The notes under the pieces: model-generated
The model's input: the letters and a program-made list of their open reading frames with translations, nothing else
Database searches by the model: none
What the model was told of the DNA's origin: nothing
In this document: positions 1 to 9,278 of the stretch, piece after piece
Position numbering within the stretch: position 1 is the first letter of the stretch
Layout: each line of letters begins with the position of its first letter
Source of the DNA: Pleomorphomonas oryzae DSM 16300
GTDB lineage: Bacteria > Pseudomonadota > Alphaproteobacteria > Rhizobiales > Pleomorphomonadaceae
Reading direction: 5' to 3'
NCBI RefSeq assembly: GCF_000422965.1
Contig: NZ_AUHB01000013.1
Coordinates: forward strand, 1 to 64,000
Length of the DNA: 64,000 nt
Position numbers and translations under genes: made by a program

Positions 1-305
<305 letters not shown>

Positions 306-481
306 AGAGTTCTTTCCCGAATTCACAAGTTCACTTGACGAGGTCCATTCTAACTCCATCCTCTCGGACAAAGCCAAAACGGTCCTTTTATCAAGAAACG
401 TAAACCCGGTTCTTTAGCTCTTCTTGGCACCAACCTACCCCGAAAGGACAGTCAGTGCCGACGAGCCCTAAGCGCCGGCCA

Positions 482-520
482 CGTTTCTCTTTCTTCCTAT
501 TCACTTGTCAAAGAACAGAG
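482..520 (-). promoter_or_regulatory. rRNA leader element (boxA-like antitermination and processing region)
   Basis: On the minus strand, about 180 nt upstream of 16S, lies TGTTCTTTGACAAGTGAATA followed by a purine-rich stretch ending in GAAACG. A TTCTTTGA/GAAAGAGAAACG leader of this kind precedes 16S in many alphaproteobacterial rRNA operons, where it is thought to serve antitermination and RNase III processing. That function is inferred here. Confidence 0.5.
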
Positions 521-773
521 AGGAACTAAGCCCCTCAATTACCCGAAACCGGGAAAACCAACCTTAAGAGCGCACCGGACCTTGATCTGCCAAACCCGTC
601 AACGTGACGACCTCGACCGACCCAAACGCCCGGACATGTTCTTAACGTCCGTTCTGGAAGATCACTGATGAACCCACCGTTTCAGGCGTTTCATCTCCCT
701 TCCGGATCATCGCTAGAAGCGACGACCATTCCGCCGGCACCACGTCGCCGCAGCGCCGCCGTCGTTGGAGCGG

Positions 774-802
774 GTTATAGGAGCCCCTCTTCGGCCTGTC
801 AA
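774..802 (-). promoter_or_regulatory. rRNA operon promoter (sigma-70 type)
   Basis: On the minus strand a perfect -35 TTGACA (802-797) is followed by a 17-bp spacer and a -10 TATAAC (779-774). Transcription would start near 766, giving a leader of about 460 nt before 16S. The near-consensus hexamers with optimal spacing fit a stable-RNA promoter. No second promoter of similar quality was seen between it and the 16S gene. Confidence 0.85.
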
Positions 803-846
803 CGGCTTTTCTTCAAAAAACCGTCACACAAGCCGGCGGCTCGTAA

Positions 847-866
847 AAGCCCGGATTTCCGGGCTT
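847..866 (-). terminator. hairpin, possible terminator upstream of the rRNA promoter
   Basis: An 8-bp inverted repeat AAGCCCGG / CCGGGCTT with a 4-nt loop is followed on the minus strand by a short T run (CTTTTACG). It lies between the rRNA promoter and rmuC. No minus-strand gene ends here, so it may insulate the rRNA promoter from antisense transcription or be a relic. Confidence 0.4.
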
Positions 867-1030
867 ATGTGAACCATCTCTGTCCACAGGCGCCACTTGT
901 CGGTTCTGCCGATCCCGGCATTTCCGGACTTTTCCGGCGAGCCTCGGGAAAGCCTCGGCTGATAGCGTGAGGTTTCCTCTGCGGCACGATGCAGATATGG
1001 TAAACAAAACGGAAACGACAAGGAGTCGCC

Positions 1031-2698
1031 GTGCCGGATTTGTTCAAGACCACCACCCTTGCGGACGCGATGCCGATCATCGTTGTCGCCGCGATCCTGG
1101 TGGCGGGCCTCGTGGTGTTTGCCCTGAAGAGTGCCGCCGCTCGCAGCCGGATTGCAGCGAGCGAAGCGGCTGGACGGCTGGAATTCGCCCGCCTTGAAGA
1201 GCGCGCCCTTCGCCTCACCGATGCCGACAACCAGCTCTCCGCAATGAAGGAGAAGCACGCCAGCCTCGCCGCCGACTTCGCGCGCACGCGCGCCATGCTT
1301 GATGAGCGCGACAACGAAACGCGGCGGCTGAAGCAGGAACTGGAGGCGGCCCGCGCGGCGCTTGCCGACACCAAGAGCAAGAACGAGGAAGACGAAGCCG
1401 ACCTGCGCGAGGCGCTTGGCGCCGTTCAGTCCAAGCTCAGCGCCGCCAACGCCGACCTCAGGGCCAAGACGGAAGAGGCGGAAACGCTGAAGGCCGATCT
1501 TCTGCATGCCCGCGAGCAGCGCGAGGAAGCCCAGCGGCTGCTCGGCGAGGCGAGCAAGGCGCTCGCCGAGGTGCGCTCGCGCAGTGAGGCGGAGCGCAAG
1601 TCGGCCGAAGAAAAGCTCGCCCTGCTGCAGGACGCGCGGACGCAGCTTTCCGACCAGTTCAAGGCGCTTGCCGCCGATATCCTCGAAGAAAAGTCCAAGT
1701 CCTTCTCCGAGGCCAACCGCGCCTCGCTCGGCACCTTGATCGACCCGCTCAAGGTGCAGCTCGCCGACTTCAAGGGCAAAGTCGAGGAAGTCTATATCAA
1801 CGAGGCCAAGGAGCGCTCGGCGCTCGGCGAGCAGGTTCGCCAGCTGTTCAGCCTCAACCAGCAGCTTTCGCGCGATGCCCACAATCTCACCTCCGCATTG
1901 CGTGGCCAGAACAAGAGCCAGGGCAACTGGGGCGAGATGATCCTCGAGCGGGTGCTGGAAGCAGCCGGCCTCGTCAAGGGCGTGCACTTCACGCCGCAGG
2001 AGAGCCATTCCCGCGACGACGGCAGCCGCATCCAGCCCGACGTGGTGCTGAACCTGCCGGGCCAGCGCTTCATGGTGATCGACAGCAAGGTATCGCTCAA
2101 CGCCTACGAGCTGTTCTCCACCGCCGAGGAGGATGGCGCCCGCGAGGCGGCGTTGCGCCGCCACCTCGACAGCATCCGCGGTCACATCAAGGATCTCTCG
2201 GCCAAGAACTACCAGGAGATCCACGGCCTCGCCGCGCTCGACTTCGTCATCCTGTTCGTGCCGATCGAGCCGGCCTTCCTGGTCGCCATCACCCGCGATG
2301 CCGAACTGTGGCATCAGGCCTGGGAAAAGAACATCCTGCTGGTCAGCCCGTCGTCGCTGCTGTTCGTCGTGCGCATCGTCGCCCAGCTCTGGCAGAAGGA
2401 GCAGCAGACCAAGAACGCCCAGGACATCGCCAGACGTGGCGCCGAGCTCTACGACAAGTTCGTCGGCTTCGTCGAAGACCTGGAAAAGGTCGGCAAGGGC
2501 CTGAAAGATGCCCAGAACGCCTATGAACGCGCCTACGGCAAATTCGCCACTGGGCGCGGCAACGTCATCCGCCAGGCTGAAATGCTGCGCGCCCTCGGCC
2601 TCAAGACAACCAAGCGGCTCGATCCCGGCCTGCTGGAGTCCGCCGACATCGACGAGGATGCCGGCGCCCTGCCCGCTCCGGAAGATCAGCTGTCGTAA
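1031..2698 (+). CDS. rmuC: RmuC-family DNA recombination protein
   Basis: The 555-residue protein has the RmuC layout: an N-terminal membrane anchor (about residues 14-35), a long Ala/Glu/Lys-rich coiled coil (about 60-250), and the RmuC nuclease-like domain (about 255-500) with the conserved segments GNWGEMILERVLEAAGL and VIDSKVSLNAYE. In E. coli RmuC limits recombination-dependent inversion at short inverted repeats; the family fold relates to restriction-type nucleases. The start is a GTG with AAGGAG six bases upstream. It stands alone, divergent from the rRNA promoter. The C-terminal tail of about 50 residues is poorly conserved. Confidence 0.93.
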   Translation: MPDLFKTTTLADAMPIIVVAAILVAGLVVFALKSAAARSRIAASEAAGRLEFARLEERALRLTDADNQLSAMKEKHASLAADFARTRAMLDERDNETRRLKQELEAARAALADTKSKNEEDEADLREALGAVQSKLSAANADLRAKTEEAETLKADLLHAREQREEAQRLLGEASKALAEVRSRSEAERKSAEEKLALLQDARTQLSDQFKALAADILEEKSKSFSEANRASLGTLIDPLKVQLADFKGKVEEVYINEAKERSALGEQVRQLFSLNQQLSRDAHNLTSALRGQNKSQGNWGEMILERVLEAAGLVKGVHFTPQESHSRDDGSRIQPDVVLNLPGQRFMVIDSKVSLNAYELFSTAEEDGAREAALRRHLDSIRGHIKDLSAKNYQEIHGLAALDFVILFVPIEPAFLVAITRDAELWHQAWEKNILLVSPSSLLFVVRIVAQLWQKEQQTKNAQDIARRGAELYDKFVGFVEDLEKVGKGLKDAQNAYERAYGKFATGRGNVIRQAEMLRALGLKTTKRLDPGLLESADIDEDAGALPAPEDQLS

Positions 2699-2987
2699 TC
2701 GGGGTCAGTGGCAAAGCGAGGCAGACCGTCGGCAAGGCAGAGCCACTGCGGACGGTCGCCATCGCAGGCATACCGGCCGACCTCAGCACAGTATTCGGAG
2801 ACCAACAACAAGCACGCCCAGAGGATCGTCACTGAAGGCGCGAATTCACGAAAGCATAATGGCGGAAATGCCCTTCCAGCTCATAAAGCGCGGATGCTCG
2901 TTTCAGCGCTACTTTCCAGCTAAATCGCAGTCGTGCCGGATAAAGCGCTCAGAAACCAGGGGCGCTGCAAGGGCTCCAGATTTATGG

Positions 2988-3383
2988 TCAAAGTCTCTCC
3001 GAGCTGTAGCGCTGAACTACGCTGTCGAAAATGGAAAATCTACGCATAACATCGAGCGGTGTATCGCCGTACTCATTTGCCCGCCGAATGTCGGCGCCAT
3101 TCTCCAACAAAGCTAAAGCAATATCTATGTGTTGCCATAACGCAGCGCAGAAAAGCGGTGTATTTCCTAAGTCCCCGGGAACATTGATATTCGTAACGAA
3201 AGGGAGCAACTGTCTCAAGAGGTCAGTTCTCCCAATCATAGCCGCGACATGAAGTGGCGTGTCTCCGTCCAAGCTAGGACTCTCCGGGCAATCGAGCGTG
3301 ACATCTTCAAACATCGCCATCTGTTTGAATGGAGCGAGTGCAGTTTCCAGTTCGCACGGACAGCCTCCCGACAGCAGCGCCAT
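2988..3383 (-). CDS. small ankyrin-repeat protein
   Basis: This 131-residue protein carries two clear ankyrin repeats and a partial third, seen as DGDTPLHVAAMIGRTDLLRQL (about 39-59), LGNTPLFCAALWQHIDIALAL and a last one starting YGDTPLDVMRR. Ankyrin repeats bind partner proteins; no catalytic domain or signal peptide is visible. It follows arfB with a 3-base gap, and its Shine-Dalgarno sequence (GAGGAG) lies in the last codons of arfB, so the two are probably translationally coupled. GC content is lower than in neighbouring genes, which may indicate later acquisition. The partner is unknown. Confidence 0.75.
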   Translation of the reverse strand: MALLSGGCPCELETALAPFKQMAMFEDVTLDCPESPSLDGDTPLHVAAMIGRTDLLRQLLPFVTNINVPGDLGNTPLFCAALWQHIDIALALLENGADIRRANEYGDTPLDVMRRFSIFDSVVQRYSSERL

Positions 3384-3386
3384 GGC

Positions 3387-3812
3387 TCACTCCTCGCCAG
3401 CCGGCCGCTGCCGGTCGCGCTTGATGGCGCCGCGCTTGGTCTTGGCGTCGACGCGGCGCACCTTGCTCGCCCGCGTCGGCTTGGTGGCAACGCGCGGCTT
3501 GGGCGGAATGGCCGCCTCGGCGAGGATGGCTTTCAGCCGCTCGACGGCATCTTCCCGGTTGCGCTCCTGCGAGCGGAAACGCTGCGCCTGGATGATGATT
3601 TCGCCGGCCTGCGTCAGTCGCGACGGACCGGCGATGCGCGAGGCGCGCACCTTGGTCTCCCAGGGAATGCCGGCCGCATTATAGAGGTCGTAGCGCAGCG
3701 CCACCGCCGTCGCCACCTTGTTGACGTTCTGCCCGCCCGGCCCCGACGCCAGGACATAGGAGAAGGAAAGGTCCTTCTCATCGATATAGAGGCGGTCCGT
3801 CACATAGATCAT
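3387..3812 (-). CDS. arfB: peptidyl-tRNA hydrolase ArfB (stalled-ribosome rescue)
   Basis: A 141-residue single-domain release factor homologue. It hydrolyses peptidyl-tRNA on ribosomes stalled without a stop codon. The catalytic GGQ is at residues 26-28 within ASGPGGQNVNKV, followed by the family segment STKVALR-like TAVALRYDL. The C-terminal tail (about 105-141) is rich in Lys/Arg (TKRGAIKRDRQRP), as needed to enter the empty mRNA channel. There is no stop-codon recognition domain, which distinguishes it from RF1/RF2. It lies 43 bases after the MFS gene and just before the ankyrin gene on the same strand. Confidence 0.93.
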   Translation of the reverse strand: MIYVTDRLYIDEKDLSFSYVLASGPGGQNVNKVATAVALRYDLYNAAGIPWETKVRASRIAGPSRLTQAGEIIIQAQRFRSQERNREDAVERLKAILAEAAIPPKPRVATKPTRASKVRRVDAKTKRGAIKRDRQRPAGEE

Positions 3813-3855
3813 GGCGGCAAGATAAAGATCGCGGCCGGCCTCTGCAAACCCTTGT

Positions 3856-5004
3856 TTATGCTTTGAGGAAGCGTCCGCTTGCCGCCACGCCGATCAGGAA
3901 CACCGAGATGATCAGGAAGGCGGCCGGCAGCGAGGCGACATGGGCGACGAAGCCGATGGCCGCAGGCCCCAAGAGGATACCGGCATAGCCGAGCGTCGTC
4001 ACCGCCGGCACGGCGACGCTCTCGGGCATCAGCGTCTGCTTGCCGATGGCACTGTAGAGCACCGGCACGATGTTGGAACAGCCGGCGCCGACCAGCGCAA
4101 AGCCGATCATCGCCGCCAGCACCGACGGCACCAGCGTCGCCACCAGCAGGCCTGACGCCGCGAGAAGCGCCCCCACCAGAATGATCGTCGTGCGGCTCAC
4201 CCGGCGGACGATGGCGTCGCCGCTGAGGCGGCCGATGGTCATGGTGGTGGCAAAGGCGGCATAGCCGAAGCCGGCATGCGCCGGATCGGCGCCGCGCGTG
4301 AAGGTGAGGAACACCGCGCTCCAATCGAGGATGGCGCCCTCGGTCAGGAAGACGATGAAGCAGAGAATGCCGATGAACAGCACCACGCCATGCGGCAGCG
4401 CGAAGGCCGGGCCGGAGGTGTCGCCGCCATAGGTGAGGAAATGCGGCGTCGCCCAGGCGAGCAGCGCGACGGTGAACACGACGGCGACCAGCGACACCGT
4501 GACCGGCGTGGCGCCCAGGCTGAGCAGGCCGGCGCAACCGGCGGCACCGGCAATGCCGCCGACGCTGAACAGGCCGTGAAAACCGCTCATCAGCGCCCGC
4601 CCCGCCGCCCGCTCGACGATCACCGCCTGAATGTTGATGACGCAGTCGACCGAGCCGACGCCGGCGCCAAGAATGAACAGCGAGGCAGCGAGCAGCACGG
4701 CATTCGACATGGTGGCCAGCGCCGGCAGCGCGACGCAGACCATCAGCGACGTGACGATCAGCACCCGGCGGCAGCCGTATTTGCCGGCTAGCGCCCCGGC
4801 GAGCGGCATGGCGATGATCGAACCGATGCCAAAGGACAGCAGCAACAGGCCGAGGCCGCCCGCCTCAAGACCGGCGCGTATCTTGGCAAATGGCACCAGC
4901 CCCGCCCAGACCGCGCCGCCGAAGCCGGCGATGAAGAAGGCGACACGGGTCGAAAATTGCTCGGCGCGCCCGATGCTGTCGGACGTCAGAATGGCGGTGG
5001 ACAT
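3856..5004 (-). CDS. MFS transporter (YbjJ-like)
   Basis: A hydrophobic 382-residue protein with about 12 predicted membrane segments in two halves; the loop GKYGCRRVLIV between segments 2 and 3 matches the MFS signature and recurs as GDAIVRRVSRTTII in the second half. It resembles the YbjJ branch of major facilitator proteins, whose substrates are mostly unknown. The ATG at 5004 was chosen because GAGGGG lies 9 bases upstream; an upstream in-frame start (5067) adds 21 charged residues without a ribosome site. It may be the first gene of a leftward group with arfB and the ankyrin gene. Confidence 0.85.
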   Translation of the reverse strand: MSTAILTSDSIGRAEQFSTRVAFFIAGFGGAVWAGLVPFAKIRAGLEAGGLGLLLLSFGIGSIIAMPLAGALAGKYGCRRVLIVTSLMVCVALPALATMSNAVLLAASLFILGAGVGSVDCVINIQAVIVERAAGRALMSGFHGLFSVGGIAGAAGCAGLLSLGATPVTVSLVAVVFTVALLAWATPHFLTYGGDTSGPAFALPHGVVLFIGILCFIVFLTEGAILDWSAVFLTFTRGADPAHAGFGYAAFATTMTIGRLSGDAIVRRVSRTTIILVGALLAASGLLVATLVPSVLAAMIGFALVGAGCSNIVPVLYSAIGKQTLMPESVAVPAVTTLGYAGILLGPAAIGFVAHVASLPAAFLIISVFLIGVAASGRFLKA

Positions 5005-5359
5005 GGCGAACGGCCCCTCAAGAGAAACGCCGCCTCTCCCCCGGGCAAGCCCAAGGCGACGCGCCAATTGATTCGATTCAGGCCGGCTTCGTCAAGAGGG
5101 TGAAGCCGCGTTAGGCGTTTTAGTCTTGGCTGTGACATCGCCGCTCGCCCTCGGGCGCAAGGGGGCGAAGATTAAATCTGCAGCGCCCTGCGTCATTTTA
5201 CGGAACCGTATGGTTAACGAAACGTTCTCGCCACGTCGACAGGATCCAGCGGCGAGGACACCCGAAGATCGTCGGGTGAATTCGTCAGTCATCCCGTCTT
5301 GCGCCGTCCCGCTCTACGTCGGGGCAAGTCTGGAACGCCGTCCGTCCGGAGGCGAAAGC
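5005..5359. other. divergent intergenic region between the MFS gene and gcd
   Basis: 355 bases hold the 5' regions of two divergent genes. A short AT-richer stretch (about 5165-5225) includes GGTTAACGAAACGTT, but no promoter hexamer pair or operator is convincing. Nothing else is seen apart from the GGAGG ribosome site of gcd at 5348-5352. Confidence 0.4.
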
Positions 5360-7765
5360 ATGGCCATCCTTTATTCGACACGCCGGCCGTCCTGGCTGGT
5401 TCTTCTTCTCGCGCTGATCATCGGCCTTATCGGCCTCGTCCTGTTTTTGGGGGGCGCCTACCTCGTTTACCTCGGCGGCTCGCCCTATTACGCGCTCGCC
5501 GGTCTCGGCCTTCTGGCCACCGCCTGGCTGCTTTGGCGCGGCAGCGGCATAGCGCTCTGGTTCTATGTGCTCGTCTACGCCGCCACGCTGGTCTGGGCGG
5601 TCTGGGAATCCGGCCTCGACGGCTGGGCGTTGGTGCCGCGCGTCGTCGCGCCGACGGTGATGCTTCTCTTCATCGTCACGGCCGTGCCGGCCCTGTTGCC
5701 ACGGCGTTTCGGCTGGCGCACCGCATTCCTCGCCGACGTGGTGATCGTCGTCGCCGCCGTCATCATCGGCCTTACCCTGCCGAAGGCGCACATCACCGAA
5801 TATACCGGCGATCTGCCGCCGGCCGGTGCGGCCAACGCCATGGCCGATCCCTCGCTCTGGCAGGCCGGCACCGACTGGCCGGCCTATGGCGGCAGCTACA
5901 GCGCCCGCCGCTACTCGCCGCTGTCCCAGATCACGCCCGACAATGTCGGCAAGCTCCAGCGTGTCTGGGATATCCATACCGGCGACCTGCCCCAGTCGGA
6001 CTTTGCCAAGGGCAAGTATGGCGCCGAGACGACGCCGCTCAAGGTGGGCAACGCGCTCTACATCTGCACGCCCAAGAACATCCTCATCTCGCTCGATCCG
6101 GCCACCGGCAAGGAACGCTGGCGCTATGATCCGAAGGTCGACGACAAGTGGATCCCCTACACCGCCGCCTGCCGCGGCGTGTCCTACTACAGCCTGCCCG
6201 GCGTTGCGCCCACCGAGGCCTGCGCCAGCCGCATCTACGAGGGTACGCTCGACGCCCGCCTGATCGCCGTCGACGCCAACACCGGCATTCCCTGCTCCGG
6301 TTTCGGCGACAACGGCTCGGTCGATACCAAGGCCGGCATGGGCGAGGTGGCACCGGGCATGCTGTCGATCACCGCGGCGCCCACCATCGTTCGCGGCATC
6401 ATCGTCACGGGCCATCAGGTGCTCGACGGCCAGAAGCGCGATGCGCCTTCCGGCGTCATCCAGGCTTACGACGCCGTCACCGGCGTGCTGCGCTGGGCCT
6501 GGGACATGAAGCAGCCGGAGATGACCGGCGTGCCGCCCGCCGGCGGCACCTACGCGCGCGGCACTCCCAACATGTGGACCACGGCGAGCGGCGATGAAAA
6601 GCTCGGCCTCGTCTACATCCCGCTTGGCAACTCGGCCGTCGATTACTTCAGCGGCCAGCGCAGCGACGTGGAAAACCAGTTCGCCAGCTCGCTGGTGGCG
6701 CTCGACGTCAACACCGGCAAGCCCGCCTGGCACTTCCAGACCGTGCACAAGGACGTCTGGGACTACGACCTCGGCTCGCAGGCGACGCTGATCGACTTCC
6801 CTGCCGAGGGCGGCACCGTGCCGGCCCTGATCCTGCCGTCCAAGCAGGGCGACCTCTACATTCTCGATCGCCGCACCGGCAAACCGCTGACGCAGGTGGA
6901 GGAACGTCCGGCCCCGACCGGCGGCGTCGAGCCCGAGCAGCGATCGCCCACCCAGCCGCACTCGCTCTATCACACGCTGCGTAAGGCCGACCTCGCCGAG
7001 AAGGACATGTGGGGCATGTCGCCGATCGACCAGATGGTCTGCCGCATCGAGTTCCGCACCGCGAGCTACGGCGGCTTCTACACGCCGCCCACCTCGGCGA
7101 CGCACAGCATCGAGTACCCCGGCTATAACGGCGGCTCCGACTGGGGCGGCATTGCCGTCGATCCGGGCCGCGGCATCATCGTCGCCAACTACAACGACAT
7201 GCCCAACTACGTGCAGCTGGTGCCGCGCGATGAGGCCGATCGCCTGGGCTGGGCGCCGCGCGGCCAGGAGCGTGGCAAGCTTGGCGGCGCGGAAGGCGCC
7301 GGCGACCCGCAGGCCGGAACGCCCTTCGCCATCAACGTCAACGCCGGCTGGCGCCTGCCGGTCACCGGTCTCCTGTGCAAGGAGCCGCCCTATGGCGGCA
7401 TCCGCGCCATCGATCTCAAGAGCGGCAAGACCCTCTGGGATCGTCCTCTCGGCCAGGCCCGCACCAACGGCCCGTTCGGCATTCCCTCCATGTTACCGGT
7501 CGACATCGGCACGCCCAACAATGGCGGATCGGTGGTGACGGCCGGCGGCGTGGTGTTCATCGCCGCTGCCACCGACAACCTGATGCGGGCGATCGACCTC
7601 AAGACCGGCAAGACGCTGTGGACCGACACGCTGCCCGGCGGCGGTCAGGCAACGCCGATGACCTACGAGGTGAACGGCAAGCAATATGTGGCGATCATGG
7701 CCGGCGGCCATCACTTCATGGAAACGCCGATCAGCGACGAACTGATTGCCTATGCGTTGCCTTGA
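5360..7765 (+). CDS. gcd: membrane-bound PQQ-dependent glucose dehydrogenase
   Basis: An 801-residue quinoprotein close in length to E. coli Gcd (796). Five hydrophobic segments fill residues about 10-140 (membrane anchor and ubiquinone site), followed by an eight-bladed beta-propeller with repeated PQQ-blade motifs such as DPATGKERW, DVNTGKPAW, DLKSGKTLWD and DLKTGKTLWT. The segment KDVWDYDLGSQ (465-473) matches the region holding the catalytic Asp (Asp466 in E. coli). It oxidises aldoses to lactones in the periplasm and reduces ubiquinone. The ATG at 5360 has GGAGG eight bases upstream. A strong terminator follows. PQQ biosynthesis genes are not in the window. Confidence 0.94.
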   Translation: MAILYSTRRPSWLVLLLALIIGLIGLVLFLGGAYLVYLGGSPYYALAGLGLLATAWLLWRGSGIALWFYVLVYAATLVWAVWESGLDGWALVPRVVAPTVMLLFIVTAVPALLPRRFGWRTAFLADVVIVVAAVIIGLTLPKAHITEYTGDLPPAGAANAMADPSLWQAGTDWPAYGGSYSARRYSPLSQITPDNVGKLQRVWDIHTGDLPQSDFAKGKYGAETTPLKVGNALYICTPKNILISLDPATGKERWRYDPKVDDKWIPYTAACRGVSYYSLPGVAPTEACASRIYEGTLDARLIAVDANTGIPCSGFGDNGSVDTKAGMGEVAPGMLSITAAPTIVRGIIVTGHQVLDGQKRDAPSGVIQAYDAVTGVLRWAWDMKQPEMTGVPPAGGTYARGTPNMWTTASGDEKLGLVYIPLGNSAVDYFSGQRSDVENQFASSLVALDVNTGKPAWHFQTVHKDVWDYDLGSQATLIDFPAEGGTVPALILPSKQGDLYILDRRTGKPLTQVEERPAPTGGVEPEQRSPTQPHSLYHTLRKADLAEKDMWGMSPIDQMVCRIEFRTASYGGFYTPPTSATHSIEYPGYNGGSDWGGIAVDPGRGIIVANYNDMPNYVQLVPRDEADRLGWAPRGQERGKLGGAEGAGDPQAGTPFAINVNAGWRLPVTGLLCKEPPYGGIRAIDLKSGKTLWDRPLGQARTNGPFGIPSMLPVDIGTPNNGGSVVTAGGVVFIAAATDNLMRAIDLKTGKTLWTDTLPGGGQATPMTYEVNGKQYVAIMAGGHHFMETPISDELIAYALP

Positions 7766-7783
7766 CCGACCATGACCCACGAA

Positions 7784-7811
7784 GGGCCGGGCATCAGCCC
7801 GGCCCTTTTTT
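7784..7811 (+). terminator. rho-independent terminator after gcd
   Basis: A perfect 9-bp stem GGGCCGGGC / GCCCGGCCC with loop ATCA is followed directly by six T (7806-7811). It lies 18 bases after the gcd stop codon. It also lies inside the longest possible reading frame of the next gene, which bears on where that gene starts. Confidence 0.93.
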
Positions 7812-7837
7812 CGCCGACGAGCGCAACGGAGGCCGCC

Positions 7838-9139
7838 CTGTCCCTATTTCAGGTGTTCGCACTGCTGGTCGTCACCACCGCCGCCTTCGGTTGGCTGAAC
7901 CGGCGATTCATCGGCCTGCCCGAGCATATCGCCCTGCTGCTGATGGGACTTGGCGCGGCGGTCATGCTGGTGCTGGTGGAGTGGGCAGTGCCATCGCTGT
8001 GGCCGGTCGCCGCCGTCGAGGCGATGCTGCGGCAGATCGATTTCGGCGAGACGCTGCTGCAAGGCGTGCTGGCCTTCCTGCTGTTTGCCGCCGCCATCAC
8101 CGTCGATTGGGAGGAGCTCAAGCAGCGCAGCCTGGCCATCGCGTTGCTGGCTACCATTGGCGTTGTGCTGTCGGCCGTGCTGGTGGCCACCATGCTGTGG
8201 GCCATCGCCCAACTGACTGGCCTGCCGATTTCCTTCGCCTGGTGCCTGGTGTTCGGCGCGCTGATCGCCCCGACCGACCCGATCGCCGTGTCGGCGGCGC
8301 TCGAACACCTGTCGCTGCCGGATCGGCTGCGCATCGATGTCACCGGGGAGTCGCTTTTCAATGACGGCGTCGGCGTGGTGCTGTTCGCGCTCGCCCTGTC
8401 GATGGCCACCGGCGACGGTGACGCGAGCATCGCCACGGCCGGATTGCACATGCTGATCGAGATCGCCGGCGCCCTGCTGCTCGGCGTCATCACGGCAACC
8501 ATCGCCGTGCGGGCCTTCCGCCAGATCGACGATTACTCGGTGGAGGTGCTCATCTCGCTGGCGCTGGCCATGGGCGGTTACGCTCTGGCCGACACGCTGG
8601 GCGTCAGCGGGCCGATCACCGTCGTCGCCTCCGGCGTGCTGGTCGGCAATCTCGGCGCGCCGCGCGTCATGAGCCAGCGCTCGCGCGCCTACTTCTACGG
8701 TTTCTGGCGCCTGATAGACGACCTGCTCAATGCCCTGCTGTTCGTGTTGCTGGGGCTCGAGGTGCTGGTGCTGCATTTGCAGACGGCGCCCTTCCTCTTC
8801 GGTCTGATCGCCGTGCCGGTGGTGCTGATCGCCCGCGCCGCCACGGTTGCCGCCACGCTCGCCACGCTGGGCAGTTGGCTGCGCTTCGATCGGGGAGCCG
8901 GCGTCATCCTTACCTGGGCTGCCGTGCGCGGCGCCATTTCGGCGGCGCTAGCCCTGTCGATTCCCTATGGTGCCGAACGCGAGCTGATCCTGGCCGCGAC
9001 CTACGCGGTGATCCTGTTCTCCTCGATCGTCCAGGGCCTGACGCTGGAGCGCGTCATCCGGCGTACGACAACCAGCTCGTCGGCCAACACGACCCCGACG
9101 ACCAAAGTGGATGTGGAACCGCCGCCCGTTCAAAAATAA
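7838..9139 (+). CDS. Na+/H+ antiporter of the CPA1 (NhaP) type
   Basis: About 12 membrane segments over roughly 430 residues. The CPA1 signature GALIAPTDPIAVSAAL and the following DVTGESLFNDGVGVVLF contain the acidic residues that bind and exchange cations, and the late RGAISAALALSIP segment is also typical. It would exchange sodium (or potassium) for protons at the inner membrane. The start is uncertain. The longest frame begins at ATG 7772, but that places the gcd terminator inside the coding region. A CTG at 7838 follows GGAGG by 5 bases, the spacing used by other genes here, and is preferred; GTG 7853 is a further option. Confidence 0.85.
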   Translation: MSLFQVFALLVVTTAAFGWLNRRFIGLPEHIALLLMGLGAAVMLVLVEWAVPSLWPVAAVEAMLRQIDFGETLLQGVLAFLLFAAAITVDWEELKQRSLAIALLATIGVVLSAVLVATMLWAIAQLTGLPISFAWCLVFGALIAPTDPIAVSAALEHLSLPDRLRIDVTGESLFNDGVGVVLFALALSMATGDGDASIATAGLHMLIEIAGALLLGVITATIAVRAFRQIDDYSVEVLISLALAMGGYALADTLGVSGPITVVASGVLVGNLGAPRVMSQRSRAYFYGFWRLIDDLLNALLFVLLGLEVLVLHLQTAPFLFGLIAVPVVLIARAATVAATLATLGSWLRFDRGAGVILTWAAVRGAISAALALSIPYGAERELILAATYAVILFSSIVQGLTLERVIRRTTTSSSANTTPTTKVDVEPPPVQK

Positions 9140-9278
9140 ATGATGGGTATGCCTTCAACCTGCGGAACCAGTTGCATCTTTCCGTGTTAATACGGAGGGG
9201 CCTCGTTCGGTCGCGGGTTACCGCGCACCGCCGAATGTTGCACGTCTTATTTTGAAGTGTTGTTCCGGAGTTGGTGCT

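Noticed and set aside
824-2314. 496-residue minus-strand reading frame opposite rmuC
   Set aside because: It is antisense to a clear RmuC; Arg/Gly/Leu/Glu-rich shadow typical of high-GC DNA, with no ribosome site or domain.
2508-3116. 202-residue plus-strand frame after rmuC
   Set aside because: It overlaps rmuC in another frame and the ankyrin gene on the other strand; no start site or domain.
5285-7105. 606-residue minus-strand frame opposite gcd
   Set aside because: It mirrors the codons of gcd and has His/Arg/Gly-rich composition without family features.
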